The notes under the pieces were generated by a model, which was given only the letters and a program-made list of their open reading frames with translations, did not search any database and was not told the DNA's origin. Position numbers and translations under genes: made by a program. Positions 1-6,636 of a stretch of 6,636 nt of DNA are shown one piece after another. The DNA comes from Bifidobacterium breve (GTDB lineage: Bacteria; Actinomycetota; Actinomycetes; UBA12327): assembly GCA_943332445.1 (NCBI GenBank), contig CALQPL010000061.1:1-6636 (forward strand). Reading direction: 5' to 3'. Each line of letters begins with the position of its first letter. The first letter of the stretch is position 1.

Positions 1-171
1 CACCGCTGGGTGGCCATGGCCAAGCGATGACACCGCGATGCCAGCAACCAAATCCAGGTAGCTATTTCCTTCGCTGTCCCACACCCGCGAGCCGACACCG
101 CGCACCAACTCAATCGATGGTGTGGCGTAGTTGCTTAAGAAAGCGCTTTCCCATTCTTGTTGCAGCGTCAT
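1..171 (-). CDS. argD: Acetylornithine aminotransferase, N-terminal part (runs off left edge)
   Basis: Only the first 57 codons are present, from ATG at 171-169 and open to base 1. The family is a PLP-dependent class III aminotransferase that converts N-acetylglutamate semialdehyde to N-acetylornithine with glutamate as amino donor, in the cytoplasm. The visible residues fit the ArgD N-terminus well: a Trp near residue 7, NYATPSIELVRG (14-25), RVWDSEGNSYLDL (29-41) and AGIAVSSLGHGHPAV (43-57). The PLP lysine and cofactor-binding regions lie outside the window; the family is usually about 390-400 residues. The start overlaps the argB stop by 4 bp (ATGA). No good Shine-Dalgarno sequence precedes it, only a weak GGTGA, so translation probably depends on ribosomes finishing argB. 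Other class III aminotransferases share part of this N-terminus, but the position after argB settles the assignment. Confidence 0.93.
   Translation of the reverse strand, partial: MTLQQEWESAFLSNYATPSIELVRGVGSRVWDSEGNSYLDLVAGIAVSSLGHGHPAV
139..150. repeat. 12-bp perfect palindrome GAAAGCGCTTTC in argD codons
   Basis: A perfect palindrome 21 bases inside argD, covering codons Glu8-Ser9-Ala10-Phe11. Its AAAGCGCTTT core recurs at 3939-3948. The core resembles operators of LacI-family regulators, but it is also plain coding sequence, so any regulatory role is unproven. Confidence 0.3.
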
Positions 172-1055
172 GGCGTCACCATGGTTCCGCTGCCTTCATC
201 GGTAAACACCTCGACCAGAACTGCGTGAGGCACCCGACCGTCAAGAACGTGGGCTCGGTTCACCCCACCTTGAACAGCCCGCAGACAGGCGTCCATCTTT
301 GGAATCATTCCGCTCGACAACGAGGGCAGCATTAGTTCAAGGTCGGCGGCAGTGATGGTCGAAATGACCTCATCGCTTGCAGGCCAATTGGCGTACAGGC
401 CTTCAACGTCAGTAAGAACGATCAGCTTTTCGGCCTTGAGGGCTACGGCCAGCGCCGCGGCGGCTGTGTCTGCATTGACGTTGTACACCTCGCCCTGCAA
501 ACCGGCAGCCACGCTGGAGACCACCGGGATGCGCCCGTCGCTGAGCAAACTCTCAACGAAACCTGGATCAACCGAGGCCACATCTCCCACGAGTCCGACG
601 TCAACGACCTGGCCATCGGACATCACCTCGCGAGGTGCGCCAGTAAAGGTGCGGGCATCCTCGCCCGACAGTCCCACGGCATAGGTACCGTGCGCGTTGA
701 TCAATCCGACGATCTCACGCTGGACTTGTCCGGTCAGGACCATCCGCACCACATCCATGGCTTCTGGTGTGGTCACCCGATACCCAGCAACAAACGTCGA
801 TTCCACGCCGAGCTTGTCCAGCATTTCGGTGATTTGCGGGCCGCCACCGTGCACCACCACGGGCCGCAATCCAGCATGCCTGAGAAAGACGATGTCTTCG
901 GCAAAGGCCTTCTTCAATTCGTCATCAACCATGGCGTTGCCGCCAAATTTGATAACAACCGTTTTGCCTTGAAACTTCTCAAGCCACGGCAAAGCGTTGG
1001 CTAGGGTCGAAGCCTTGGCCAAAGCCATCTCACGGTCGCGTTGTTGATTGCTCAT
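168..1055 (-). CDS. argB: Acetylglutamate kinase
   Basis: A complete 295-residue protein of the amino acid kinase fold. It phosphorylates the gamma-carboxylate of N-acetylglutamate with ATP, the second step of arginine synthesis and often the controlled one. Visible motifs: VVIKFGGNAM (33-42, with Lys36), the glycine-rich HGGGPQI (69-75), NVNADTAA (192-199), the nucleotide-site LTDVEGLY (214-221), SGMIPKM (248-254, with Lys253) and the C-terminal HAVLVEVFTDEGSGTM (277-292). About 30 residues precede the first kinase strand. Arginine-inhibited hexameric family members carry such an N-terminal helix, whereas the shorter E. coli enzyme lacks it, so feedback inhibition by arginine is inferred. 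The ATG at 1055 overlaps the argJ stop by 4 bp (ATGA) and has no clear Shine-Dalgarno sequence. Met10 is a possible later start, but the overlap favours 1055. The stop overlaps the argD start in the same way. Confidence 0.97.
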   Translation of the reverse strand: MSNQQRDREMALAKASTLANALPWLEKFQGKTVVIKFGGNAMVDDELKKAFAEDIVFLRHAGLRPVVVHGGGPQITEMLDKLGVESTFVAGYRVTTPEAMDVVRMVLTGQVQREIVGLINAHGTYAVGLSGEDARTFTGAPREVMSDGQVVDVGLVGDVASVDPGFVESLLSDGRIPVVSSVAAGLQGEVYNVNADTAAAALAVALKAEKLIVLTDVEGLYANWPASDEVISTITAADLELMLPSLSSGMIPKMDACLRAVQGGVNRAHVLDGRVPHAVLVEVFTDEGSGTMVTP

Positions 1056-2203
1056 GACGAATACGCCGAGTTCTCATGGACATAGTCACTGGTCAGGTCG
1101 TTGGTCCACAGCGTGGCCTCATCAGCGCCCGCACCTAAGTCAATGGTGATGACTACTTCCCGATCCTTCATCGACACCAGATTGCGATCGGCATCAGGAG
1201 CAGCATTTCTGCATACCCACACACCATTGATCGCCACGCTGACCTTGTCAGGTTCAAAAACCGCCTGCGTCGTGCCGGCCGCCGACAGAACTCTGCCCCA
1301 GTTGGGGTCTTCACCGTGAATTGCACACTTGAGCAAGTTGCTCCGCGACACTGCGCGTGCAACATCGACGGCGTCATCGCTGCTGACAGCGTTGATCACA
1401 TCAATGCGAATGTCTTTGCTCGCGCCTTCGGCATCGCCGATGAGTTGGCGAGCCAGATCAGCACAGACGTGGTTTAAGGCAACTTCAAAATCTTCTGGAC
1501 TTACGCTGGTTCCCGATGCTCCCGACGACATCACGATGACGGTGTCATTGGTGGACATACAGCCATCCGAATCGATGCGTTCAAACGTCGTTGACACCGC
1601 TGAACGCGTTGCGGTCTCGAGCACTGCTTGATCCAGGACCGCGTCCGTCGTGATGACCACGAGCATCGTGGCCAGACCTGGGGCAAGCATCCCTGCTCCC
1701 TTGGCCATTCCACCCACCACAAAGCCCTCACCGCTCATCACAGCCGTCTTGGAGTGGGTATCGGTGGTCATGATGGCCAGGGCCGCGTTGGCGCCACCAT
1801 CAGTGGACAGGGCCTGCGTGGCCGCGTCGACCCCGCCCAGCAGGGCATCCATCGGCAAGAGCTCGCCGATTAACCCAGTGGAGCACACCGCGACATCTCC
1901 AGCAGAAACCCCTAACGCCTCTGCGACGTATTCAGCAGTGCGATGCGTATCGATGAAACCTTGCGGGCCAGTGCAGGCATTGGCACCACCACTGTTCAAC
2001 ACCACAGCGTCGAGCCGACCATCCTTAACCGCTTGCATGGACCACTGCACTGGCGCTGCTTGAAAGCGATTACGAGTAAATACCGCGGCCGCGTTTTTGT
2101 TTGGCCCATCGTTCATCACCAGCGCAACGTCGTGATTGCCACTGGCCTTGATTCCGGCTTTGACACCACTGGCCCTAAAGCCTTGCGCTGCAGTCACACT
2201 CAC
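1052..2203 (-). CDS. argJ: Glutamate N-acetyltransferase (ornithine acetyltransferase) ArgJ
   Basis: A complete 383-residue precursor that transfers acetyl from N-acetylornithine to glutamate, releasing ornithine and regenerating N-acetylglutamate (the cyclic arginine pathway). Family members cut themselves into alpha and beta chains before a Thr that becomes the nucleophile. Here the site is in KGAGMLAPGLATML, with cleavage predicted between Ala178 and Thr179. Other family marks: the start region AAQGFRASGVKAGIK (5-19), NSGGANACTG (70-79), CSTGLIGELLP (107-117, the oxyanion-hole region), DSDGCMSTNDTV (211-222), GDAEGASKD (256-264), HGEDPNWGRV (296-305) and the C-terminal DLTSDYVHENSAY. The start is GTG at 2203, overlapping the argC stop (GTGA) and preceded by GGGAG with a 7-nt gap. 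No in-frame ATG occurs before codon 30, and starting there would remove conserved sequence. Whether it also makes N-acetylglutamate from acetyl-CoA (bifunctional type) cannot be read from the sequence. Confidence 0.97.
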   Translation of the reverse strand: MSVTAAQGFRASGVKAGIKASGNHDVALVMNDGPNKNAAAVFTRNRFQAAPVQWSMQAVKDGRLDAVVLNSGGANACTGPQGFIDTHRTAEYVAEALGVSAGDVAVCSTGLIGELLPMDALLGGVDAATQALSTDGGANAALAIMTTDTHSKTAVMSGEGFVVGGMAKGAGMLAPGLATMLVVITTDAVLDQAVLETATRSAVSTTFERIDSDGCMSTNDTVIVMSSGASGTSVSPEDFEVALNHVCADLARQLIGDAEGASKDIRIDVINAVSSDDAVDVARAVSRSNLLKCAIHGEDPNWGRVLSAAGTTQAVFEPDKVSVAINGVWVCRNAAPDADRNLVSMKDREVVITIDLGAGADEATLWTNDLTSDYVHENSAYSS

Positions 2204-3231
2204 GGCGCCACTCCCATTCCGGTAAGTCCTGACGTCTCGGCAAAACCGGCCATGAGGTTGGCGTTTTGAATCGCTTGGCCTGCTGCACCCTTGGTCAAGT
2301 TGTCAATCGCACTAACGACCGTGACCCGCCCAGAATGAGCATCAGCGACGGCTTGCAGGTAAACCTGATTTGACCCCAACACCGCACCGGTGGTGGGCCA
2401 CTGACCTGGCGGCAGTAGCTGGACAAAGGGCTCGTGGGCGTAGGCCGCATGCAGTGCTGCGTGGACTTCCTCGGTGGTCACTCCCTGCAAGGCTTTCGCC
2501 GTGGATGTGGCCAAGATTCCCCGCGGCATGGGGGCCAGGCTGGGGGTGAAAAGCACGGTCACCTGATCGCCGCCAGCGGCACTGAGGGCTTGTTCGATTT
2601 CGGGCGTGTGTTGATGCACGCCACCGACTTTGTAGGCCGACATGGAATTCATCACTTCACTACCGAGCAACGAATCCTTCAATCCCCTGCCAGCACCCGA
2701 AGTACCCGATGCAGCAACGACAACAACGTCATCTGGTTCGACAAGGTCAGCGGCCAACAAAGGCGCTAGGCCAAGAATGATTCCGGTAGGAAAACATCCA
2801 GGATTAGCCACGCGCTTGCTTTGTGCAATCGCCGTGCGCGCTCCCGGCAACTCAGGCAGGCCATAAACCCACGTGCCAGCATGTTCGCCGCCGTAATACT
2901 TTTGCCATGCATTCGCATCCGTCAGTCGAAAATCAGCACCTAGATCAACAACGAGACAATCGTTAGGAAGTTGGGAGACTAACTTGCCCGACTCTCCGTG
3001 GGGCAAAGCAAGGAAGACAACGTCAGCTTCACCCAAGGTGTGCGCATCGGTTGCGACAAAGTGTTGGCCCGCCAGAGCGATGAGGTGCGGGTGGACATCA
3101 GTGATGGCCACGTCCGTGTGCCGACCAGCAGCGACAGGACCAATGCTGAAATCCGGATGTGCATGCAACAAGCGCAGGAGTTCGCCCCCGGCATACCCGC
3201 TGCCACCAGCCACTGCGGCGGTCAAGGTCAT
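2200..3231 (-). CDS. argC: N-acetyl-gamma-glutamyl-phosphate reductase
   Basis: A complete 343-residue enzyme that reduces N-acetylglutamyl phosphate to N-acetylglutamate semialdehyde with NADPH. The N-terminal Rossmann nucleotide-binding motif is AGGSGYAGGELLRLL (8-22), followed by FLALPHGES (73-81) and VDLGADFRL (95-103). The catalytic cysteine is Cys146 in ANPGCFPTG. Also visible are AASGTSGAGRGLK (173-185), the substrate-site segment HQHTPEIEQ (206-214) and the C-terminal NLTKGAAGQAIQNAN (311-325). Length matches the family. The ATG at 3231 is well supported by GGAGGT five bases upstream, the strongest ribosome site in the window. It is the first gene of the arg block, 58 bp after pheT. 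That gap holds a probable promoter and operator. The stop overlaps the argJ GTG start by 4 bp. Confidence 0.97.
   Translation of the reverse strand: MTLTAAVAGGSGYAGGELLRLLHAHPDFSIGPVAAGRHTDVAITDVHPHLIALAGQHFVATDAHTLGEADVVFLALPHGESGKLVSQLPNDCLVVDLGADFRLTDANAWQKYYGGEHAGTWVYGLPELPGARTAIAQSKRVANPGCFPTGIILGLAPLLAADLVEPDDVVVVAASGTSGAGRGLKDSLLGSEVMNSMSAYKVGGVHQHTPEIEQALSAAGGDQVTVLFTPSLAPMPRGILATSTAKALQGVTTEEVHAALHAAYAHEPFVQLLPPGQWPTTGAVLGSNQVYLQAVADAHSGRVTVVSAIDNLTKGAAGQAIQNANLMAGFAETSGLTGMGVAP
2211..2215 (-). promoter_or_regulatory. Ribosome binding site of argJ inside the end of argC
   Basis: GGGAG stands seven bases before the GTG start of argJ at 2203, within the last codons of argC (GMGVAP). 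It supports the GTG codon as the true start, despite the 4-bp overlap with the argC stop. Confidence 0.65.
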
Positions 3232-3236
3232 GGCGT

Positions 3237-3242
3237 ACCTCC
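3237..3242 (-). promoter_or_regulatory. Strong ribosome binding site of argC
   Basis: GGAGGT lies five bases before the argC ATG at 3231 and is close to the full anti-16S consensus. It fixes the argC start and contrasts with the weak or absent sites before argB and argD. Confidence 0.85.
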
Positions 3243-3247
3243 GGTTA

Positions 3248-3281
3248 TGTATGAACTTCCAATACTATGGAAAATAATACA
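3248..3281 (-). promoter_or_regulatory. 34-bp two-layer inverted repeat upstream of argC, probable ArgR operator
   Basis: On the minus strand the region reads TGTAT-N4-TTCCA, then TAGTAT, then TGGAA-N4-ATACA. Both layers are perfect inverted repeats: TGTAT pairs with ATACA, and TTCCA with TGGAA. Put another way, it is two inverted copies of a 14-bp site, TGTATTATTTTCCA and TGTATGAACTTCCA, identical at 11 of 14 positions and 6 bp apart. Against the E. coli-type ARG box core TGAAT-WWWW-ATTCA, the first copy matches 11 of 14 positions and the second 9 of 14. The two centres are 20 bp apart, close to the spacing of the paired boxes bound by ArgR hexamers. Location just before the arg operon supports ArgR control. 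The regulator gene is not in the window, so the identity of the binding protein is inferred. A different regulator could use it. Confidence 0.55.
3274..3279 (-). promoter_or_regulatory. Candidate -10 element of the argC promoter
   Basis: TATTAT on the minus strand matches the sigma-70-type -10 consensus TATAAT at five of six positions and sits in the AT-rich gap between pheT and argC. No convincing -35 is seen 16-18 bp upstream, which falls in the last codons of pheT; weak -35 elements are common in Actinomycetota. Transcription would start near 3267 and give a leader of about 36 nt. The element lies inside the left copy of the inverted repeat, so a protein bound there would block RNA polymerase. 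TAGTAT at 3262-3267, in the centre of the repeat, is a weaker alternative (four of six). Confidence 0.35.
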
Positions 3282-3289
3282 GCATCAGG

Positions 3290-5770
3290 CTAGGAACGCA
3301 GAACCGCCCCATGGGCAGAGGCCGCGGCCTCAACGGCGGCCTGCCTGGCTTGGGCCACTTCGCCATCAGACAAGGTCCGGTCCGATGCCCTGAATCGCAA
3401 AGCAAAGGCCAATGACTGCTTGTCGGCACCAATTTGTGGCCCTCGATAGACGTCAAAGAGTCGGATGGATTCCAGCAGCGGACCGGCGGCCTCGCGCAAC
3501 GTGTTTTCCAGAACCGTCGAACTCACTGAGTCATCAACCACGAGCGCGATGTCTTCCTTGGCTACGGGGAATCCCGAGACCGCTGGTGCGCGAGTAATAG
3601 CAACGTGCGCCGACACCACCGCGTCAAGATCTAATTCAACAGCACAGGTACGAGCCGGAATGCCCAATGTTTCACATACCCGGGGGTGAAGTTCGCCGGC
3701 AAAACCAACGACGGTTCCATCGGCCAAGCTCAACTGTGCGCAACGACCTGGGTGCCACGGCGCCTGCTGGCCAGCAGAGATGACGAGGTCCACCTTGGCG
3801 GCCTGAGCCACCATGCGGGCTGACTGAATGGCGTCTTCCCATGTGGCAGCCCTGCCCTTGCCCCACCAGCCCGAACGTTCGCGCTGACCCGTCATGACGA
3901 TCGCCAAGTGACGTTGCTGAATGGGCAACGAGGCTTGCAAAGCGCTTTGTTCATCCGCACTAGGGCGGCTCGTCACCGATGGGCGCACCACATCGGCGCC
4001 TCGAGCCAGATGATGTCCGGCTGGCCAGCGGTACGTTGCGCCTACTTCAAACAACATGTTGTCGTCGTTGCCTCGGCCCAGATTGCGCTTGAGGATCTGG
4101 AGCAGTCCGGGCAACATCGTGGTGCGCATGTACGACTGCTCATCCGAGATGGGATTGGCCAGTTCCACAAGCTGTCGGCGCTCGTCGTCTGCAGGAACCA
4201 GGAGGTCATCAAGTTCGCTGGTTCCCACAAAGGGATAAGCCAAGACTTCAATGTGACCACTGTTGGCCAAGGTCTGGGCGATCGTGCGGCGGATGCGCTG
4301 GGCCGCAGTCAACCCGCGGCCGGACGGCAATCGCGGCAAACGACTAGGAACGTTGTCGTAACCAAACAGACGAATGACTTCTTCATCCAAGTCAGCCGGA
4401 TCGGTCAGGTCTGGTCGCCATGATGGTGGCGTCACGGCAACCACTGCCTGCGAGCCTTCGACGATGCAACCCACACTCGTTAACGCGTCAATGGCGAAGG
4501 AATCAGCGATCTCGATGCCTGCGGTACGTGTGGGACGTTGGAGATCAAAAGCAATGGCCGCAGTCGCAGTGCGTTGATCGACCTCGCTGACTGAGACCAG
4601 CGTTGCCCCACCATGTTCAACGAGCAACGCAATCGCTACGGCAGCAGCGGCCGCAGGCAATTGCGGATCCGTGCCGCGCTCAAACCTCTTCGAGGCTTCA
4701 CTGCTGAGCTTGTGACGGCGACTTTGTCGAGCGATGGCCACTGAATCAAAGTGAGCAGCTTCCAACAAGATTCCGGTCGTCGTTCCATCAACCTCGGTAC
4801 TGGCGCCACCCATCGTGCCGGCTAATGCCACAGCACCCGAGTCATCGGCGATCACCACGTCGTCTGTATCAAGCTGGCGCTCAACATCGTCAAGCGTGGT
4901 CAACGTTTCGCCCTGGTGCGCTCGGCGCACGCGCAAGGCACCACTGACCTTGGCGCTATCGAAAGCATGCAGCGGCTGTCCGGTGAGCAACATGACGTAG
5001 TTGGTGACATCCACAGCCAAAGAGATCGGTCGCATCCCCAGCAGTCGCAAACGCAACTGGAGCCAGTCCGGCGATACGGCTGCGGGGTTAAATCCGGTCA
5101 ACTCACTGATGATGATCCGATCAGCACCATCGTCAATGCCCGCGCGATCCCCTGCCGTAACGGTTGGCAATGACGCACTGGCTGGGTCAGTGAAGGTGCT
5201 GGCGTACGCGATAGAAAGTTCGCGGGCCACGCCGCGCATGGAGAAGCAGTAACCACGGTCGGGCGTGACGGCTAGGTCGAAAACCTGATCAGCCTGACCG
5301 ATGATGTCTTGCGCATTTGACCCGACGGCCGTGGTTGCTTCCACAATCATGATGCCGGAATGGTCATCACCCAGTCCGAGCTCCTTACCGGAACACAACA
5401 GGCCATCAGAAACATGGCCGTAGGTCTTGCGAGCGGCAATCGCGAAACCGCCGGGCAAAACCGCCCCTGGAAGCGCCGCGATGACGAGGTCGCCAGCAAC
5501 GAAGTTGGATGCACCACACACAATGCCGCGCACGCCGCCGTTGTCTTCGCCCACATCCACCTGGCACCAGCGAATCGATTTGCCATTGGACTGTTCTTCG
5601 TCATCAAAAGAGACGACGCGTCCAACCACTAGCGATCCTTGAATATCTCCGACCACTTCAATGTCTTCGATCTCTAATCCAGCGCTGACCAAGCGCACGC
5701 CAATGGCATCCACGTCATCGGTGGCGGGGATCTCTACCAACTCGCGAAGCCACGAAACCGGAACCCTCAT
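3290..5770 (-). CDS. pheT: Phenylalanyl-tRNA synthetase beta subunit
   Basis: A complete 826-residue subunit (about 795 in E. coli; actinobacterial versions are longer). With PheS it forms the cytoplasmic (alpha-beta)2 enzyme. It binds tRNA and hydrolyses mischarged Tyr-tRNA-Phe. Domains in order: the N-terminal MRVPVSWLRELVEIP, a tRNA-binding OB fold (about 40-150, including SDGLLCSGKELGLG), the B3/B4 editing domain (about 210-390), B5 (about 405-480, PPSWRPDLTDPADLDEEV), a catalytic-like core (about 490-700, NPISDEQSYMRTTMLPGLL), and a C-terminal ferredoxin-fold anticodon-binding domain (about 727-826). Editing-site residues known from other PheT proteins are kept: Asn257 in DVTNYV, His268 in QPLHAFD, Ala317-Gly318 in ALAGTMGG and Glu337 in LLEAAHFD. 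Editing is therefore probably intact. ATG at 5770 shares its A with the pheS stop (TGATG), and a modest GGAAG lies 9 nt upstream. It ends in TAG with no hairpin terminator after it. Confidence 0.97.
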   Translation of the reverse strand: MRVPVSWLRELVEIPATDDVDAIGVRLVSAGLEIEDIEVVGDIQGSLVVGRVVSFDDEEQSNGKSIRWCQVDVGEDNGGVRGIVCGASNFVAGDLVIAALPGAVLPGGFAIAARKTYGHVSDGLLCSGKELGLGDDHSGIMIVEATTAVGSNAQDIIGQADQVFDLAVTPDRGYCFSMRGVARELSIAYASTFTDPASASLPTVTAGDRAGIDDGADRIIISELTGFNPAAVSPDWLQLRLRLLGMRPISLAVDVTNYVMLLTGQPLHAFDSAKVSGALRVRRAHQGETLTTLDDVERQLDTDDVVIADDSGAVALAGTMGGASTEVDGTTTGILLEAAHFDSVAIARQSRRHKLSSEASKRFERGTDPQLPAAAAAVAIALLVEHGGATLVSVSEVDQRTATAAIAFDLQRPTRTAGIEIADSFAIDALTSVGCIVEGSQAVVAVTPPSWRPDLTDPADLDEEVIRLFGYDNVPSRLPRLPSGRGLTAAQRIRRTIAQTLANSGHIEVLAYPFVGTSELDDLLVPADDERRQLVELANPISDEQSYMRTTMLPGLLQILKRNLGRGNDDNMLFEVGATYRWPAGHHLARGADVVRPSVTSRPSADEQSALQASLPIQQRHLAIVMTGQRERSGWWGKGRAATWEDAIQSARMVAQAAKVDLVISAGQQAPWHPGRCAQLSLADGTVVGFAGELHPRVCETLGIPARTCAVELDLDAVVSAHVAITRAPAVSGFPVAKEDIALVVDDSVSSTVLENTLREAAGPLLESIRLFDVYRGPQIGADKQSLAFALRFRASDRTLSDGEVAQARQAAVEAAASAHGAVLRS
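3938..3949. repeat. 12-bp perfect palindrome CAAAGCGCTTTG in pheT
   Basis: A perfect palindrome deep inside pheT, covering the codons for Gln-Ser-Ala-Leu near residues 608-611. It shares the 10-bp core AAAGCGCTTT with the palindrome in argD. A position far from any start makes a promoter role unlikely; chance is the simplest explanation. Confidence 0.25.
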
Positions 5771-6636
5771 CAGAGTTCACTTCCAAAGGCAGCGGTGAAA
5801 CGCACATCGCCTTCCACCATGTCGCGCATGTCAGTGATGCCATGACGGAACATCAACGTGCGCTCGAGGCCCATGCCGAAGGCAAATCCTGAGTAACGGT
5901 CCGGATCAATGCCACACGCGGCCAGCACGCGCGGGTTGACCATTCCGCAGCCACCCCACTCAATCCAACGCGGTCCACCCTTGGCCTGTGGGAACCACAG
6001 GTCCAACTCGGCCGAGGGCTCGGTGAAGGGGAAATAGGACGGGCGAAGTCTGGTTTTGGCATCGGGACCAAACATGGCAACGGCGAAGTGATCCAAGGTT
6101 CCCTTCAGGTCCGCCATGGTGATGCCAACATCTACGGCGAGTCCTTCGATCTGGTGGAAGACCGGCGTGTGTGTCGCATCGAGCTCATCGGTTCGAAACA
6201 CTCGGCCAGGACACACGACATAAATGGGAACTTCGCGATCCAACATGGAACGAATCTGCACGGGCGAGGTGTGCGTTCGCAGGACGAGCCCAGCGTCGGG
6301 GGCTTCGACAAAGAAGGTGTCTTGCATCGTGCGAGCAGGGTGGTCCGGTGCGAGGTTGAGCGCATCAAAGTTGTGCCACTCGGTTTCAATCTCTGGACCT
6401 TCTGCCACTTCGTACCCCATGGCCACGAAGACATCGACAATGTGGTCTGAGATCGTCGACAGTGGATGACGCGCACCCAGTGGATCGCGTTCCCACGGGA
6501 GGGAAACATCAACCCGTTCTTCGGACAGGGCTTTCGCGTCGCGCTCGTCTTCTAACGCGGCCTGTCGTGCTTCAAGAGCCTTCTTGATGTCGGCGCGAGC
6601 TCGACCGACCAACTGGCCTGCTTCAGCTTTGGCCTG
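5770..6636 (-). CDS. pheS: Phenylalanyl-tRNA synthetase alpha subunit, C-terminal part (enters from right edge)
   Basis: The frame is open to the right edge, so the true start lies outside the window. A TTG at 6612 can be read as a start, but family-like sequence (AKAEAGQL) continues upstream of it, so it is not used here. The 288 visible residues lack roughly the first 60 of the usual 345-350, which form most of the tRNA-binding coiled-coil arm. The class II catalytic core is complete: motif 1 around EGPEIETEWHNFDALN, motif 2 RVFRTDELDATHTPVFHQ, the substrate-pocket segment YFPFTEPSAELD, GGCGMVNPRVL, and motif 3 GFAFGMGLER. The Ala in GFAFG (codon 5881-5883) corresponds to Ala294 of E. coli PheS, which sets selectivity for phenylalanine, and it is the normal residue. 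The subunit activates Phe with ATP and charges tRNA-Phe. Its TGA stop shares a base with the pheT ATG, so subunit synthesis is probably coupled. Confidence 0.97.
   Translation of the reverse strand, partial: QAKAEAGQLVGRARADIKKALEARQAALEDERDAKALSEERVDVSLPWERDPLGARHPLSTISDHIVDVFVAMGYEVAEGPEIETEWHNFDALNLAPDHPARTMQDTFFVEAPDAGLVLRTHTSPVQIRSMLDREVPIYVVCPGRVFRTDELDATHTPVFHQIEGLAVDVGITMADLKGTLDHFAVAMFGPDAKTRLRPSYFPFTEPSAELDLWFPQAKGGPRWIEWGGCGMVNPRVLAACGIDPDRYSGFAFGMGLERTLMFRHGITDMRDMVEGDVRFTAAFGSEL

Noticed and set aside
1650..2063. 137-codon open frame on the plus strand inside argJ
   Set aside because: Antisense to conserved argJ; composition rich in Ala, Ser, Pro and Thr as expected of a shadow frame.
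3232..3289. Leader peptide or transcription attenuator before argC, or an intrinsic terminator of pheT
   Set aside because: The leader is too short for a peptide plus competing hairpins, no run of Arg or Phe codons is seen, and the inverted repeat is AT-rich with 5-bp arms and no T-tract, so it is a poor terminator.
3908..4423. 171-codon open frame on the plus strand inside pheT
   Set aside because: It lies fully antisense to a well-conserved part of pheT, resembles no family I know, and long antisense frames are expected opposite such coding sequence.
5770..6612. Treating TTG at 6612 as the start of pheS
   Set aside because: The frame continues to the window edge with family-like residues, and a start there would remove the whole N-terminal arm; the gene is simply cut by the window.
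1..6636. A novel defence, mobile or accessory system
   Set aside because: The window is fully accounted for by six core metabolic and translation genes in a conserved order; there are no transposase or integrase genes, direct-repeat arrays, tRNA genes or unexplained gaps.

Overview
The window is a compact, single-strand stretch of housekeeping genes. Every supported gene reads on the minus strand. In order of transcription (right to left) they are pheS (3' part), pheT, argC, argJ, argB and argD (5' part). The order pheS-pheT followed by argC-argJ-argB-argD is typical of Actinomycetota. Several protein details also look actinobacterial: the PheS segment WIEWGGCGMVNP and the ending MVEGDVRF, the PheT segments VTPDRGYC and SGWWGKGR, and DSDGCMSTNDT and DAEGASKD in ArgJ. 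Base composition looks moderately GC-rich (roughly the mid-50s percent by eye, not counted), so a lower-GC actinobacterium is more likely than a Streptomyces- or Mycobacterium-like one. I cannot name the species.

Right part (3290-6636): pheS and pheT encode the alpha and beta subunits of phenylalanyl-tRNA synthetase, an (alpha-beta)2 enzyme that charges tRNA-Phe. The two genes overlap by one base (TGATG). pheS enters from beyond the right edge and lacks roughly its first 60 codons.

Middle (3232-3289): this 58-bp gap is the only intergenic space in the window. It is strikingly AT-rich and holds a two-layered, 34-bp inverted repeat. The repeat is made of two inverted copies of a 14-bp site, each resembling the ARG box bound by the arginine repressor ArgR. 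A -10-like TATTAT and a strong ribosome binding site for argC accompany it. No hairpin terminator is visible after pheT, so read-through from pheST into the arg genes is possible.

Left part (1-3231): argC, argJ, argB and argD form an arginine biosynthesis operon. ArgB phosphorylates N-acetylglutamate, ArgC reduces the acyl phosphate to the semialdehyde, ArgD transaminates it to N-acetylornithine, and ArgJ moves the acetyl group back to glutamate, releasing ornithine. The three junctions inside this block are all 4-bp overlaps (GTGA or ATGA), which suggests translational coupling. argD runs off the left edge after 57 codons.

I found no mobile element, RNA gene, CRISPR array or unknown accessory gene. 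This looks like an ordinary core region, and the best candidate for follow-up is the structured operator in front of argC.
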